Notes under the pieces: model-generated | Database searches by the model: none | What the model saw: only the letters and a program-made list of their open reading frames with translations | What the model was told of the DNA's origin: nothing | Made by a program: the position numbers and the translations under genes | Source: Pandoraea anhela | GTDB lineage: Bacteria > Pseudomonadota > Gammaproteobacteria > Burkholderiales > Burkholderiaceae | Length of the DNA stretch: 64,000 bases | NCBI RefSeq assembly: GCF_902459655.1 | Contig: NZ_CABPSB010000006.1 | Span: forward strand, 62,001 to 126,000 | Direction: 5' to 3' | In this document: positions 26,631 through 36,282 of the stretch, in pieces | Numbering within the stretch: position 1 is the first letter of the stretch | Layout: every line of letters begins with the position of its first letter

Positions 26631-28019
26631 TCAGGCGGGCGAACCTCGTCCGATCGATTCGACGCGGCAGCCCAGCGCCGCGAACTGTGCTCGCTGTTCG
26701 TGCGAAAGACAATCGTTGGCGTCGAGGATGTAAGGTTTACGCCCACCGAGCCACTCGGCCGGCTGCAATCCTCGGAATTCCTTGTGCGGTACAGCGAACA
26801 CGACGGCGTCGACATCCGGGCAAGCGTCCAGATGCGTCGAGACGTCGAGTTTGAGTTCGTCCCAATGCGCGAGCAAAGGATCGTGGCACGCGACTTCCGC
26901 GCCTTCAATGACGGCGCCTTCGTAGAACGGTTGCGACGGCGAATAACGGGTATCTGCGACGTCCTGACGATAGGAGATACCTGCGAGGAGCAATCGCTTG
27001 TCCGCAAGTCCACCGAGCGCACCGCGGACCTTGTCCAGAGAGTAGAGCGGCATGTCCTGATTGATCTTCACCGCACTGCGCGACAGCGGAAATTCCATGC
27101 CGGAAAGACTGAAAATGTCCTTCGCCGCGAGATCGGCAAACAACGGATCTTTCGTCAGGCAATACCCGCCGACACCGAAACCCGGTTGCTTCATGTTGTT
27201 ATGCGTCGGACGCTTGCGGATCGCATTGATCACTTCGAACATGTCGATACCGACCTTCTCCGCGAAACGGCCCCATTCGTCCATGAACGCGATGTTGACA
27301 GCGCGGTAGCTGTTCTCCAGCACCTTCGACGTCTCCGATGCGGTGGTATGAGACAGGCGCGTCAACGGGAATGCCTCGACATTGACGACATGCGAGAGGA
27401 ATTTTTCGCACGCGTCGCCGGCTTCAGGCGTATCTCCGGCGAACACGCGCCAGAAATCGGTGATGGACGCAAGATAGTTATCGCCCGGCATCACACGCTC
27501 ATACGCATGCGCGAGGAGGAAGGCCCCAGCCTTGAATCCGCGCGCCTCGGCGCAACGATCAAGCACCGGGCGGATCACCTTCGAGCAGGTGCCCGGCGGC
27601 ACGGTCGTTTCGACGACCACCAGCGTACCCGGCTGGATATGCTCACCCAGCGTCTCGATCGCGCGAATGAAAGGCCCGAACTCCAGGTGGCCTTCGCCGG
27701 TGAGATCGCCAATATCGAAGTGCACGTCCACCACAACGATCGACGCCGACGCCAACACATTCACATCGGTGCTCGCCTTCAGATTTCCTGCCTCGTGCGC
27801 GCGACGGGTCTGGTCGATGAGATTCTGGTCGGTCGTACCGAACGGAAACTCTCCGTTGTTGATCTTGCCAACGCGGTGCTTACCCGTTTCGGTGGCAAGG
27901 TCGAGCCCGACGACGTCGAATACCGGCTCACCGCCGTGACGCGTCCCGGCGCGGGCGCAGGCAACTGCCATGGCCGCACCGACAAAACCAAGGCCCTGAA
28001 TGCAAACAAGCTGTTTCAT
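26631..28019 (-). CDS. Nucleotide-sugar 6-dehydrogenase (UDP-GlcNAc/ManNAc dehydrogenase type)
   Basis: The 462-residue protein starts LVCIQGLGFVGAAMAVACARAG (NAD-binding Rossmann), has VVVETTVPPGTCSKV and AHAYERVMPG (PERV-like block), and the catalytic cysteine in FGVGGYCLTKDP. The C-terminal domain has GISYRQDVADTRYSPS, the substrate-binding dehydrogenase C domain. Enzymes of this type oxidise a UDP- (or GDP-) hexosamine at C6 to the uronate in two NAD steps, as WbpA, WbpO and TviB do. It is preceded by 3 bp by the SDR at 28023-29120. The product could be an N-acetylhexosaminuronic acid of the O-unit. Confidence 0.87.
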   Translation of the reverse strand: MKQLVCIQGLGFVGAAMAVACARAGTRHGGEPVFDVVGLDLATETGKHRVGKINNGEFPFGTTDQNLIDQTRRAHEAGNLKASTDVNVLASASIVVVDVHFDIGDLTGEGHLEFGPFIRAIETLGEHIQPGTLVVVETTVPPGTCSKVIRPVLDRCAEARGFKAGAFLLAHAYERVMPGDNYLASITDFWRVFAGDTPEAGDACEKFLSHVVNVEAFPLTRLSHTTASETSKVLENSYRAVNIAFMDEWGRFAEKVGIDMFEVINAIRKRPTHNNMKQPGFGVGGYCLTKDPLFADLAAKDIFSLSGMEFPLSRSAVKINQDMPLYSLDKVRGALGGLADKRLLLAGISYRQDVADTRYSPSQPFYEGAVIEGAEVACHDPLLAHWDELKLDVSTHLDACPDVDAVVFAVPHKEFRGLQPAEWLGGRKPYILDANDCLSHEQRAQFAALGCRVESIGRGSPA

Positions 28020-28022
28020 GTC

Positions 28023-29120
28023 TTACTCGGATATCAAATCGGGTTCGTGAGGCGGGGTCCGCGCGCGATGCCACTCCATCGTGCGCCGGATGGCTTCTTC
28101 CAGCGGAATCGAGACCTGCAAATCCAGTTCCGTCGCCGCGCGCTGCAACGACGGCAGATACGCCGACGGCTTGGCGCCGGGCACCGGCGTGCCCTTGATG
28201 ACGACCGTGCCCGGGCGTCCTGCGACATTCGCCACCTTGTGCGCGAGCTCACCGATCGAGACGATCTCGTCGCCGCCCACGTTGTACGGCACGCCCGAGC
28301 GCCCGCGCGTGAGGATGCGAATCAGCCACGTGACGAGATCGCCGGCATACAGATACGAGCGCAACGGCGTGCCGTCGCCCCCCACGACGATGTCGCGTTG
28401 CGCCAGCGCATCGCGCATGAAGTTGCCGATCGCGTAATTGCTGTCGAGCGAGAGATACGGCCCCACGAACGCAAAGCAACGGGCGATCAACGCGCGGTAG
28501 CCGTGCTGCTGCGCGGCCACCGACGTCAGAATTTCCATCATTCGCTTGGACTGACCGTAGACGATACGCTCGGAAGCATAATCCGCCACGCCCGCCGGGC
28601 CCTCCACGCACAGATTGTCGACAACCGAGTCCATCGGCGAATAAACCGCGCCCGACGTGGTGATGAGCACCGCTTCCGAGCGATGCGCCGCAGCCATATC
28701 GAGCAGACGCCGCGTGCCGTCGATGGCGGCATCGAGATGCCGCTGCGCCCAGTCGGCCGACTGCTCGAGATTGGTCTCCGACGCGGCATGCAGAATGTGC
28801 GTGCAGGGTTGGGCGGGAAACGCGAAATCGGTCAGGCGACCGGCAACGAAGTGCAACCCGGTGCGGCCACGCAGATGCGGTGCGCGCTGCTCGAGGAAGG
28901 TTTCCGGCGAACGGCTCAGCACCGTAATGCGCAAATTCAGCGCGTGCTTCTCGTTAGCCCACAGCAGGCTTTCGAGCAGCCAGATACCGAAAAAACCGGT
29001 GCCGCCCGTAATGAACAGGTGCGCCCCGCGCAACTGCGCCAGATCACCTTCGAGTTGGGCGGCGATATGTTCCAGGTCCTGCTGAAACAGCGTGTGGCCG
29101 CTCGGAATCGTGTGCGCCAT
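28023..29120 (-). CDS. NAD-dependent epimerase/reductase (extended SDR, CDP-sugar ketoreductase candidate)
   Basis: I start at ATG 29120, which has AGAG upstream and leaves 16 bp after the preceding stop; a TTG at 29144 is the longer alternative. The 365-residue product has an N-terminal extension, then LFITGGTGFFGIWLLESLL, HAASETN, a TTSGAVYS strand, and the catalytic pair in YGQSKRMME. The late RSYLYAGDLVTWL is the dTDP/CDP-hexose dehydratase-like pattern. It resembles SDR enzymes that reduce or epimerise 4-keto-6-deoxy CDP- or dTDP-sugars (abequose/paratose synthase type). With rfbF/G/H upstream it is the best candidate to act on their product. Confidence 0.78.
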   Translation of the reverse strand: MAHTIPSGHTLFQQDLEHIAAQLEGDLAQLRGAHLFITGGTGFFGIWLLESLLWANEKHALNLRITVLSRSPETFLEQRAPHLRGRTGLHFVAGRLTDFAFPAQPCTHILHAASETNLEQSADWAQRHLDAAIDGTRRLLDMAAAHRSEAVLITTSGAVYSPMDSVVDNLCVEGPAGVADYASERIVYGQSKRMMEILTSVAAQQHGYRALIARCFAFVGPYLSLDSNYAIGNFMRDALAQRDIVVGGDGTPLRSYLYAGDLVTWLIRILTRGRSGVPYNVGGDEIVSIGELAHKVANVAGRPGTVVIKGTPVPGAKPSAYLPSLQRAATELDLQVSIPLEEAIRRTMEWHRARTPPHEPDLISE

Positions 29121-29136
29121 AAAACTCTCAGTCAAC

Positions 29137-30078
29137 TCAGTCAAAATTGATGCGTTCGCGCTCGACCACCATGGGACGCTTTACCGTATGCGTCACCAGC
29201 AGGCCGACATACTCGCCAAGCAGTCCCATCAGCAGGAACAGCATGCCCATGAAGAAGAACACGCCGACCGCCAGCGGCGCGAGGCCCATCTGGAATTCGT
29301 CCCACGCCAGAAGCTTGCGCACGACATAATAAATGCCCGCGAGAAAGCTCAGGCCGCTCAGGCCGATACCGATCATCGTCGCCACACGCAGCGGCGCCTT
29401 GGAATGGTTGACGATACCGAGCAGCGCGCTGTCGAGATAAACGAGGAAGGTGCCTTTCGAAATGCCGCGTTTGCGCACCGGCTTGTCGAACGGGATCTCG
29501 GCGCGAGCGTAGCCGATCTCGCAGATCAGCCCGCGGAAATACGGATACGGGTCTTCGATCTTGCGAAGAATGTCCATGACCGCTTTGTCGTAAAGCCCGA
29601 AGCCGGTGAAGTTCTGCACCTGCTCGACTTCCGAGATGCTCGTGATGAGCTTGTAGTGAGCCTTGCGCAACAAGGGCATCAGGCCGCGCTCTTCATGCTT
29701 GCGACGCACGCCGATCGCGACCTTGTAGCCCTCTTCCCACTTGCGGATGAATTCCAGCAGCAGTTCGGGCGGATCTTCCAGATCCGACGCCATGCCGATC
29801 ACGGCGTCGCCCTGCGCGAGCAGCAGCGCATGGTAGGGCGAGCGGATATGACCGAAATTGCGCACATTGACGATGGCCTTGAGGCGTTTGTCCCTGGCTG
29901 CGATTTCCCGGATCACCTCGACGGTGCCGTCGGTCGACGCGTTATCGATCAGCAGAATCTCATAGTCGAGATGGGGCACTTGCGCCATCACGGACGTGAT
30001 GCGCTGATGGAGTTCGGCGATGTTATCGCGCTCGTTGAAACAGCCAGCAACGATACTAACCAGTTTCTTTTCGCTCAT
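29137..30078 (-). CDS. Family 2 glycosyltransferase, GtrB/ArnC-like polyprenyl-phosphate transferase
   Basis: The ATG at 30078 overlaps the GtrA stop by 4 bp. The 313-residue protein has the GT-A start VSIVAGCFNERDNIAEL, LLIDNASTDGT, the metal-binding SDLEDPPEL and two C-terminal transmembrane helices (about 230-290). This is the plan of GtrB, DPM1 and ArnC enzymes, which load a sugar onto undecaprenyl phosphate on the cytosolic side. Coupled to gtrA it should supply a lipid-linked sugar for modification of the O-antigen in the periplasm. Confidence 0.88.
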   Translation of the reverse strand: MSEKKLVSIVAGCFNERDNIAELHQRITSVMAQVPHLDYEILLIDNASTDGTVEVIREIAARDKRLKAIVNVRNFGHIRSPYHALLLAQGDAVIGMASDLEDPPELLLEFIRKWEEGYKVAIGVRRKHEERGLMPLLRKAHYKLITSISEVEQVQNFTGFGLYDKAVMDILRKIEDPYPYFRGLICEIGYARAEIPFDKPVRKRGISKGTFLVYLDSALLGIVNHSKAPLRVATMIGIGLSGLSFLAGIYYVVRKLLAWDEFQMGLAPLAVGVFFFMGMLFLLMGLLGEYVGLLVTHTVKRPMVVERERINFD

Positions 30079-30506
30079 CCGCGCTGTACTTTTTTGAATG
30101 TGAATCGATCGTGGCCCGCAAAGGAAATGACCACGCTGATGACCATGAGCAGCCCCTGCGCCAACCAGAACGGCATGCCAAGGACATTCACCAGCAGCCA
30201 TAACCCGGCAATGCCGATGAGCGCGCTGCCGCCATACACGACGTAGCAACGCAAATACTCGCGCCACCACGAGGCGCGCGAGTTGAACACGAAGAACTTG
30301 TAGGTAATGAACGACTCGGTAATGCAAACCACGTTGGCGATCGCACCGATCACCACAATGTGCAGGTGCGAGCGCAGCGCGTAGTAAAGGCCAACCGTGG
30401 CGAAGTAGCCGAAAGCGGTATTGCACCCGCCCACGATCAGGTACCGCAACATCTTCTTACGGGTTTCCCGATCGCCGGTAAAAGCCGCTTTCAGCTTGTT
30501 CAACAT
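30075..30506 (-). CDS. GtrA-family membrane protein (lipid-linked sugar flippase)
   Basis: The 143-residue protein has four hydrophobic helices and the GtrA hallmarks MLRYLIVGGCNTAFGYFATVGLYYAL and VITESFITYKFFVFNSR-like loop, ending FAGHDRFTFKK. GtrA proteins are proposed to move undecaprenyl-phosphate-linked sugars to the periplasm. It overlaps the GtrB-like gene by 4 bp. Confidence 0.9.
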   Translation of the reverse strand: MLNKLKAAFTGDRETRKKMLRYLIVGGCNTAFGYFATVGLYYALRSHLHIVVIGAIANVVCITESFITYKFFVFNSRASWWREYLRCYVVYGGSALIGIAGLWLLVNVLGMPFWLAQGLLMVISVVISFAGHDRFTFKKVQRG

Positions 30507-30555
30507 GGTGCTTTGCCGCCTTTCGTTGAGACCTCGCGCATCCGAGTCGTCACAC

Positions 30556-31878
30556 TCAGAAGTTCACGCCAAGGAATGTTTCGATCTTCTCGGCGATGAA
30601 GTCGAGCTGCGGCGCTTTCAATCCCGGGAACGTGCCGACCCAGAACGTATCGTTCATGATCACGTCGGTGTTGGTCAATTCGCCGCTCACACGGAAGTTG
30701 CGGCCGAGCATGTACGGCTGGCGCGTGAGGTTGCCCGCGAACAGCAGGCGCGTGCCGATCTTGTTCTGATCCAGATACGACAGCAGGTCGACGCGGCGCA
30801 GGCCGGCTTCCGGCTTGAGCGTGATCGGGAAGCCGAACCACGACGGATCGGAATTGGGCGTGGCTTCCGGCAGAATCAGGAATTCGGCACAGCTTGCCAG
30901 ACGGTCCTTCAGATACTCGAAGTTGCGGCGGCGCGCCTCGATGAACTCCGGCGCACGGTCGAGCTGAGCCAGACCGCAGGCCGCCTGCATGTCCGTGATC
31001 TTCAGGTTGTAGCCGAGATGCGAGTACGTGTACTTGTGGTCGTAACCTTCGGGCAGATTGCCGAGCTTCCAGCAGAAGCGCTTGTTGCAGGTATTGTCCT
31101 TGCCCGGCGGGCAGTAGCAGTCGCGGCCCCAGTCGCGGAACGACTCCGCGATCAGGCGCAGGTCCGGATCGTTCGTGAACACGGCGCCGCCCTCACCCAT
31201 CGTGATGTGGTGAGCCGGGTAGAAGCTCAGCGTGCCGATGTCGCCGAACGTGCCGACCATCTTGCCGTCATAGGTCGAACCCAGCGCGTCGCAGCAATCT
31301 TCGATCAGCCAGAGGTTGTACTTCTTGCAGATCGCGACAACCGCTTCGAGGTTGTACGGGTTGCCCAGCGTGTGGGCCAGCATGATCGCCTTGGTCTTCG
31401 GGCTGATCGCCGCTTCGATCTTCGATGCGTCGATGTTGTACGTACCCAGTTCGACGTCGACGAACACCGGCACGGCGCCGAATTGCAGAATCGGGTTGAC
31501 CGTGGTCGGGAAGCCCGCCGCCACGCCGATCACTTCGTCGCCCGGCTGAATCGCACGCTCGCCCAGCTTCGGCGATGTCAGCGTGGAGAACGCGACCAGA
31601 TTCGCCGACGATCCCGAATTGACCGTGATCAGGTGCTTCACGCCGATGAACTTGGCCAGACGCTTCTCGAACTCGTCGTTGAAGCGCCCGGTGGTGAGCC
31701 AGCCGTCGAGCGAGGCCTCGACCATCAACTCGAGCTCACGCGCGCCAATGACCTTGCCGGACGGCGGAATTACCGTGACACCGGCCTCGAAGTCGGGGGC
31801 ACGCGTGGAGAGTTCGCCGTATTGACCGACCAGCTGAATGATTTGCTCGCGGAGCTGTTCTTTAGTGGGGGACGTCAT
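30556..31878 (-). CDS. rfbH: CDP-6-deoxy-L-threo-D-glycero-4-hexulose-3-dehydrase (E1), RfbH
   Basis: From ATG 31878 the protein has 440 residues, the usual length. It is a DegT-fold PMP enzyme in which the PLP lysine is replaced by histidine ([17 protein letters not shown]223/H224), the hallmark of the 3-dehydrases. The [2Fe-2S] cysteines cluster in [19 protein letters not shown] (C254, C256, C264, C269). It removes the C3 hydroxyl of CDP-4-keto-6-deoxyglucose on the way to 3,6-dideoxyhexoses. It needs a reductase (E3, DdhD/AscD type), which I do not find in the window. ATGA overlap with rfbG. Confidence 0.95.
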   Translation of the reverse strand: MTSPTKEQLREQIIQLVGQYGELSTRAPDFEAGVTVIPPSGKVIGARELELMVEASLDGWLTTGRFNDEFEKRLAKFIGVKHLITVNSGSSANLVAFSTLTSPKLGERAIQPGDEVIGVAAGFPTTVNPILQFGAVPVFVDVELGTYNIDASKIEAAISPKTKAIMLAHTLGNPYNLEAVVAICKKYNLWLIEDCCDALGSTYDGKMVGTFGDIGTLSFYPAHHITMGEGGAVFTNDPDLRLIAESFRDWGRDCYCPPGKDNTCNKRFCWKLGNLPEGYDHKYTYSHLGYNLKITDMQAACGLAQLDRAPEFIEARRRNFEYLKDRLASCAEFLILPEATPNSDPSWFGFPITLKPEAGLRRVDLLSYLDQNKIGTRLLFAGNLTRQPYMLGRNFRVSGELTNTDVIMNDTFWVGTFPGLKAPQLDFIAEKIETFLGVNF

Positions 31879-32942
31879 TTGGTTTGGTAAGCGTTGATTT
31901 GTGAAAGAGTCAGCGCACGCATGTCGGCGTTGCGCAAAAACGCCTGATGCCACTCGACGATATGGTCGATCGCTTCGGAGAGCGTCCAGCGCGGCGTCCA
32001 GCCGAGCAGCGTCTTCGCCTTCGAGCAGTCGAGCTTCAGATACGTCGCTTCGTGCGGTTGGGGGGCCGAATCGCGCTGCCACGCAGCGCCGTCGCCCCAA
32101 CGGGCGACCAGATGCTCGACGATCCACTGCACGGGTTGCGTATCCGAGTCGCTGGGGCCGAAATTCCAGCCGCCGACGAACGCCGGACCTTCCGTATAGA
32201 GCTTCTCGGCGAGCCGCAGGTAGCCGCTGAGCGGTTCGAGCACGTGCTGCCAGGGACGGATCGCATGCGGATTGCGGATCTGCACCGGCGTGCCGCGACT
32301 CAACGCGCGCATCATGTCGGGAATCAGGCGGTCGCCCGCCCAGTCGCCGCCGCCGATCACGTTGCCGGCACGACCGCTGCCCACGGCGACACCGTGTTCG
32401 GCGTAGTGATCCGGGTGGAAATACGAGTTCCGGAAGGCGTCGGTCACCAGTTCGGCACAGCCCTTGCTATTGCTGTACGGATCGAAACCGCCCATCGGCT
32501 CGGTTTCACGGTATCCCCATACCCACTCGCGATTCTCGTAGCACTTGTCGCTCGTGACGTTGACCACGGCGCGCACGGAAGGCGTATGCCGCACGGCTTC
32601 GAGCAAATGCACGGTGCCCATGACGTTGGTGGAATACGTCTGCACCGGCTCCTTGTACGACAGACGCACGAGCGGCTGGGCCGCCATGTGGATGACGATT
32701 TCGGGCGCGACTTGGGAAAAAACTCGTGTCAGATGATCGAGGTCGCGAATGTCGCCGATGATCGACGTCATGCCGTCGGCGACACGCGCCGTTTCGAACA
32801 GGCTCGGTTGCGTCGGCGCCTCAAGCGCGTAGCCGGTCACCTCGGCACCCAGTTGTTGCAGCCATAGGCACAGCCAGCCGCCCTTGAAACCGGTGTGGCC
32901 AGTCACCAGAACCCGTTTGCCTCGCCAGAATTGCTCGCTCAT
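31875..32942 (-). CDS. rfbG: CDP-glucose 4,6-dehydratase
   Basis: The start ATG 32942 overlaps rfbF by 4 bp. The 355-residue SDR begins [19 protein letters not shown], the typical RfbG nucleotide-binding site (GxTGFKGxW). It continues with [28 protein letters not shown] and the catalytic YSNSK, then [17 protein letters not shown]. It converts CDP-glucose to CDP-4-keto-6-deoxyglucose with bound NAD. It supplies rfbH, encoded immediately downstream. Confidence 0.96.
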   Translation of the reverse strand: MSEQFWRGKRVLVTGHTGFKGGWLCLWLQQLGAEVTGYALEAPTQPSLFETARVADGMTSIIGDIRDLDHLTRVFSQVAPEIVIHMAAQPLVRLSYKEPVQTYSTNVMGTVHLLEAVRHTPSVRAVVNVTSDKCYENREWVWGYRETEPMGGFDPYSNSKGCAELVTDAFRNSYFHPDHYAEHGVAVGSGRAGNVIGGGDWAGDRLIPDMMRALSRGTPVQIRNPHAIRPWQHVLEPLSGYLRLAEKLYTEGPAFVGGWNFGPSDSDTQPVQWIVEHLVARWGDGAAWQRDSAPQPHEATYLKLDCSKAKTLLGWTPRWTLSEAIDHIVEWHQAFLRNADMRALTLSQINAYQTK

Positions 32943-33709
32943 TCCCAAATTTTCCAAGGCGCCTGACCCGAATTCCACAGATCTTCGAGGTGATTCTTGT
33001 CGCGCAGGGTGTCCATCGGCTGCCAGAAGCCCTTGTGGAACCATGCCTGCATCTGCCCCTCACGCGCGAGACGCTCCATCGGGCCGCGCTCCCAGATCGT
33101 GTCGTCGCCGTCGATATAGTCGATGACCTTCGGCGAAAGCACGAAGAAGCCACCGTTGATCCACGCGCCGTCGCCGTGCGGTTTTTCCTGGAAGCTACGA
33201 ATGAGATTGCCTTCGAGATCGAGCGCGCCGAATCGTCCGGGCGGCTGGGTCGCGGTCAGCGTACCCAGTTTGCCGCTCGCACGGTGAAATTCGATCAGCT
33301 TGGTGATGTCGACGTTGCCCACGCCGTCGCCATAGGTGAAGCAGAAGTCTTCGCCGTTCAGATACGGCGCGACGCGCTTCAGACGCCCGCCGGTCATCGT
33401 GTGTTCGCCGGTATCGACCAGCGTCACGCGCCACGATTCGGCGTTGTTCTGATGCACTTCCATCTTGTTGTCACGCATATTGAACGTGACGTCGGACATG
33501 TGAAGGAAGTAGTTCGCGAAGTATTCCTTGATGACGTAACCCTTGTAGCCGCAGCAAACGATGAAATCGTTCACGCCATGCGCGGAATACGTCTTCATGA
33601 TGTGCCAGAGGATAGGCCGGCCGCCGATTTCAATCATCGGCTTCGGCTTCAAATAAGTTTCCTCGGAGATACGGGTGCCCAAGCCACCAGCAAGCAACAC
33701 TGCTTTCAT
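32939..33709 (-). CDS. rfbF: Glucose-1-phosphate cytidylyltransferase
   Basis: This 256-residue nucleotidyltransferase has [18 protein letters not shown] at its N-terminus and the RfbF-specific [19 protein letters not shown], then [14 protein letters not shown]. It makes CDP-glucose from CTP and glucose-1-phosphate. AAAGAGGA about 10 bp before the ATG is a good ribosome binding site. It is the first gene of the 20-kb minus-strand polysaccharide block, so the promoter should lie in 33710-34470. Confidence 0.96.
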   Translation of the reverse strand: MKAVLLAGGLGTRISEETYLKPKPMIEIGGRPILWHIMKTYSAHGVNDFIVCCGYKGYVIKEYFANYFLHMSDVTFNMRDNKMEVHQNNAESWRVTLVDTGEHTMTGGRLKRVAPYLNGEDFCFTYGDGVGNVDITKLIEFHRASGKLGTLTATQPPGRFGALDLEGNLIRSFQEKPHGDGAWINGGFFVLSPKVIDYIDGDDTIWERGPMERLAREGQMQAWFHKGFWQPMDTLRDKNHLEDLWNSGQAPWKIWE

Positions 33710-34470
33710 TTCAATTGCGTCCTCTTTAACCGGGTCGGGAAATCGGTGCTTGCTTCAATCTGAACAATCAACCACGCCGGATTGTTAAAGCATTTCCGAA
33801 ACGCAAGCCAACATCGCTTTGATAATTCCGGCAAATGCAAATCGATCAACACACGGAATGAATTGATTAGCAGACTTTTCTATTGTTATAAATCACTGCA
33901 AATGGCCGGGGGCTCGGTGGACGGCACGCCCGCCGTTCCTTCAGCAAGCCTCTCGCACTCATGATGGGAATATTCCCAAGCAACAGGCTTCCCCCGATGT
34001 GAGGCTGAACCGATTCAAAATCGTGCAACGAAAGCACCTGAATCGATGCTCGACATCCCGCTTATCGGAATTTGCCGTACTTAGACGCTTCATAAGCACT
34101 CAATGAGCAAGGCCGGCGTACATCTTCGGCAAAGGTCATCCATACATCGGACGAAAATCAAGCATCGGAAACCCGAGATTATACACAGCCACTTTTCACC
34201 CTCGTCAACCTGATCCCGGACGCGCCAAACCGTTTGTGCGGCAAAGCCGACACCCCCGGCATCGGGCTTGACAACCGGCCAAGCAACTTATGCGCAGGTT
34301 CGGCCCTCAGAACACGGATTCTCAAGATAATGGAGGTCGTCGTGCACGCCTTGCGCGGACTGCTAAATTTGCGCACACTGGCGAGCTGTCCCGGGCCGGG
34401 CGACGCGTCCGTCGATGCCATCAAAACTATCAAAACCTCCCCGGGAAAGCGCCTACCGTTACTATTACTT
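33710..34470. promoter_or_regulatory. Divergent promoter region between the two O-antigen blocks
   Basis: This 761-bp gap separates rfbF (minus) from the glycosyltransferase at 34471 (plus). It is clearly more A/T-rich than its surroundings between about 33780 and 33900, including TTGTTATAAATC near 33890, as is common ahead of O-antigen operons. A TTGACA box is at 34268-34273 on the plus strand but lacks a good -10. No JUMPstart/ops element (GGCGGTAG) is visible. An open frame on 34234-34470 merely extends the downstream gene and shows no coding character. Confidence 0.4.
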
Positions 34471-35316
34471 ATGACTGTTACAAATCACCGGCCGCAGGGC
34501 TCAGGCGGACTGTCCGTCTCCCTTGTCGTGTATCGGCCCGATGCCCGATTGCTTGAGCGCACCCTGGCCAGCCTGGCCGAGGCGAGCGCCGAATTGCAGC
34601 GTCAACGGCCCGGCATGTCCCTCGCCGTGAGCATCGTCGACAATGGCGGACTGGCGCAGGCGCAGGTCCGACTGGACGCGCTTGAGCGCCCGGGTATCTC
34701 GTATCAGGTCATCAGCGGTCACGGCAACGTCGGGTATGGACGCGGCCACAATCTCGCAATTTCCCAGGCTCACAGCGACTACCATCTGGTGCTCAATCCG
34801 GACATCGACCTGGCGCCTACGGCATTCGTCGAGGCGCTCGCGTTCTTCGATCGGCATCCCGACACCGCCTTGATCACGCCCCGCATCGGCGACGAGCACG
34901 GCGGCATTCAATATCTTTGCCGTCGCTTCCCCACGTTGCTCGATCTGTTCGTACGGGGTTTCCTGCCGACCGGCATGCGGCGGCATTTCCGGCGGCGTCT
35001 CGCGCGCTACGAAATGCGCGATGTGATCAACGAACACGACGTGGTCTGGAACCCGCCCATCGTGAGCGGCTGTTTCATGTTGTTCCGAACCAACAAGCTC
35101 GCGGAACTCGCCGGCTTCGATCCGCGCTATTTCCTGTACTTCGAGGACTACGACCTCAGCCTGCGCACCCACGATGTGGGACAGGTCGCCTACGTGCCCT
35201 CGGTGCGCGTGCTGCATTTCGGCGGGGGCGCATCGCGCAAGGGTTGGACCCACGTGAAGATGTTCGGCGCATCGGCCTTCAAGTTCTTCAACCGCTTCGG
35301 CTGGAAACTGCTATGA
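34471..35316 (+). CDS. Family 2 glycosyltransferase (rhamnosyltransferase-like)
   Basis: The 281-residue protein has GLSVSLVVYRPDARLLERTLASL at the N-terminus, NVGYGRGHNLAI, HLVLNPDIDLAP (DxD-like metal site) and late GFDPRYFLYFEDYDLSLR. This is the typical WbbL/RfbN-like rhamnosyl or fucosaminyl transferase pattern. Starts further upstream in the same frame are possible (for example ATG 34330); I use the ATG next to the conserved domain. It is the first gene of the plus-strand block, overlapping the next gene by 4 bp. It probably adds the second sugar after WbpL. Confidence 0.85.
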   Translation: MTVTNHRPQGSGGLSVSLVVYRPDARLLERTLASLAEASAELQRQRPGMSLAVSIVDNGGLAQAQVRLDALERPGISYQVISGHGNVGYGRGHNLAISQAHSDYHLVLNPDIDLAPTAFVEALAFFDRHPDTALITPRIGDEHGGIQYLCRRFPTLLDLFVRGFLPTGMRRHFRRRLARYEMRDVINEHDVVWNPPIVSGCFMLFRTNKLAELAGFDPRYFLYFEDYDLSLRTHDVGQVAYVPSVRVLHFGGGASRKGWTHVKMFGASAFKFFNRFGWKLL

Positions 35317-36269
35317 GCCGTCTGCTTGTCACCGGGGCAAACGGCTTCGTCGGCCGGGCACTTTGCCGGACGCTGCTCCAGCAAGGGCAGTCAGTCACCG
35401 GGCTCGTGAGAACACCCCAAAGTTGTATTCCCGGCGTTCAGGAATGGGTGCATCGCGGCAAGGATTTCGACGGTATCGAGGCCGGCTGGCCGCAGGGACA
35501 ATCGTTCGATGCCGTGATTCATCTCGCAGCGCGCGTCCATGTCATGCGCGACCGCGCGGCGGACCCAATGAGTGAATTTCGCTCAACCAACGTTCAGGGA
35601 ACGCTGAACGTCGCGCAAGCCGCCCATCGTCACGGCGTGCGGCGCATGGTCTTCGCAAGCAGCGTCAAGGCCCTCGCGGAAGTCGATGGCGGACGTCCCT
35701 TGCGAGAAGACGACCCTGCACAACCGCAAGACGCTTACGGGCACTCGAAGCGAGAAGCCGAGCAGGCGCTCGTCGCCTTCGGTGCACGCACCGGCATGGA
35801 AATCGTCGTCGTCCGCCCGCCACTTGCGTACGGACCGGAAGTGAGCGCAAACTTCCTGAGGTTGATGACGGCAGTGGCGCGCGGCATTCCTCTGCCGTTA
35901 GGTCGGGTCGAAGCGCGGCGCAGCATCGTCTATGTGGACAATCTCGCGCAGGCGCTGGCGCAATGTGCGACCGACCCGCGCGCAGCCGGCCATTGTTTTC
36001 ACGTCGCCGATCGCGACGCGCCGACGGTCGCCGCGCTGGTGCGCGCGATGGGCCGGCATTTGGGCAAGCCGGACCGTCTCGTGCCGGTCCCCGTGAGCTG
36101 GCTGCGTCTGGCGGGTCGAATGACGGGCCGCACCGACGCCGTCGATCGTCTTGTGAGCAATTTGCGGCTGGACACGTCGCATATCGAATCCGTTCTGGGC
36201 TGGCAGCCGGCGTTTTCGACGGACGAAGGACTGGCCGTCACCGCCGAGTGGTACCGTTCCCGGCATTAA
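35313..36269 (+). CDS. NAD-dependent epimerase/reductase, WbpV/Gnu-like
   Basis: The 318-residue SDR starts at an ATG overlapping the previous stop. It has RLLVTGANGFVGRALCRTLL, HLAARVHVMRD, FASSVKALAE and catalytic YGHSKREAEQ. The pattern HLAARVHVM is typical of 4-ketoreductases/epimerases next to wbpL and wbpM (WbpV, which makes UDP-FucNAc or UDP-QuiNAc from the 4-keto-6-deoxy product of WbpM). It lies 13 bp before the WbpL-like gene, so the three genes very likely make and transfer the first O-unit sugar. Confidence 0.87.
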   Translation: MSRLLVTGANGFVGRALCRTLLQQGQSVTGLVRTPQSCIPGVQEWVHRGKDFDGIEAGWPQGQSFDAVIHLAARVHVMRDRAADPMSEFRSTNVQGTLNVAQAAHRHGVRRMVFASSVKALAEVDGGRPLREDDPAQPQDAYGHSKREAEQALVAFGARTGMEIVVVRPPLAYGPEVSANFLRLMTAVARGIPLPLGRVEARRSIVYVDNLAQALAQCATDPRAAGHCFHVADRDAPTVAALVRAMGRHLGKPDRLVPVPVSWLRLAGRMTGRTDAVDRLVSNLRLDTSHIESVLGWQPAFSTDEGLAVTAEWYRSRH

Positions 36270-36282
36270 GGCAGGCAGACGT

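Noticed and set aside
25545-29150. A 1,201-residue plus-strand open frame
   Set aside because: It is antisense to five well-supported sugar-nucleotide genes and is Arg/His-rich with no domain. It is a by-product of GC-rich codon use.
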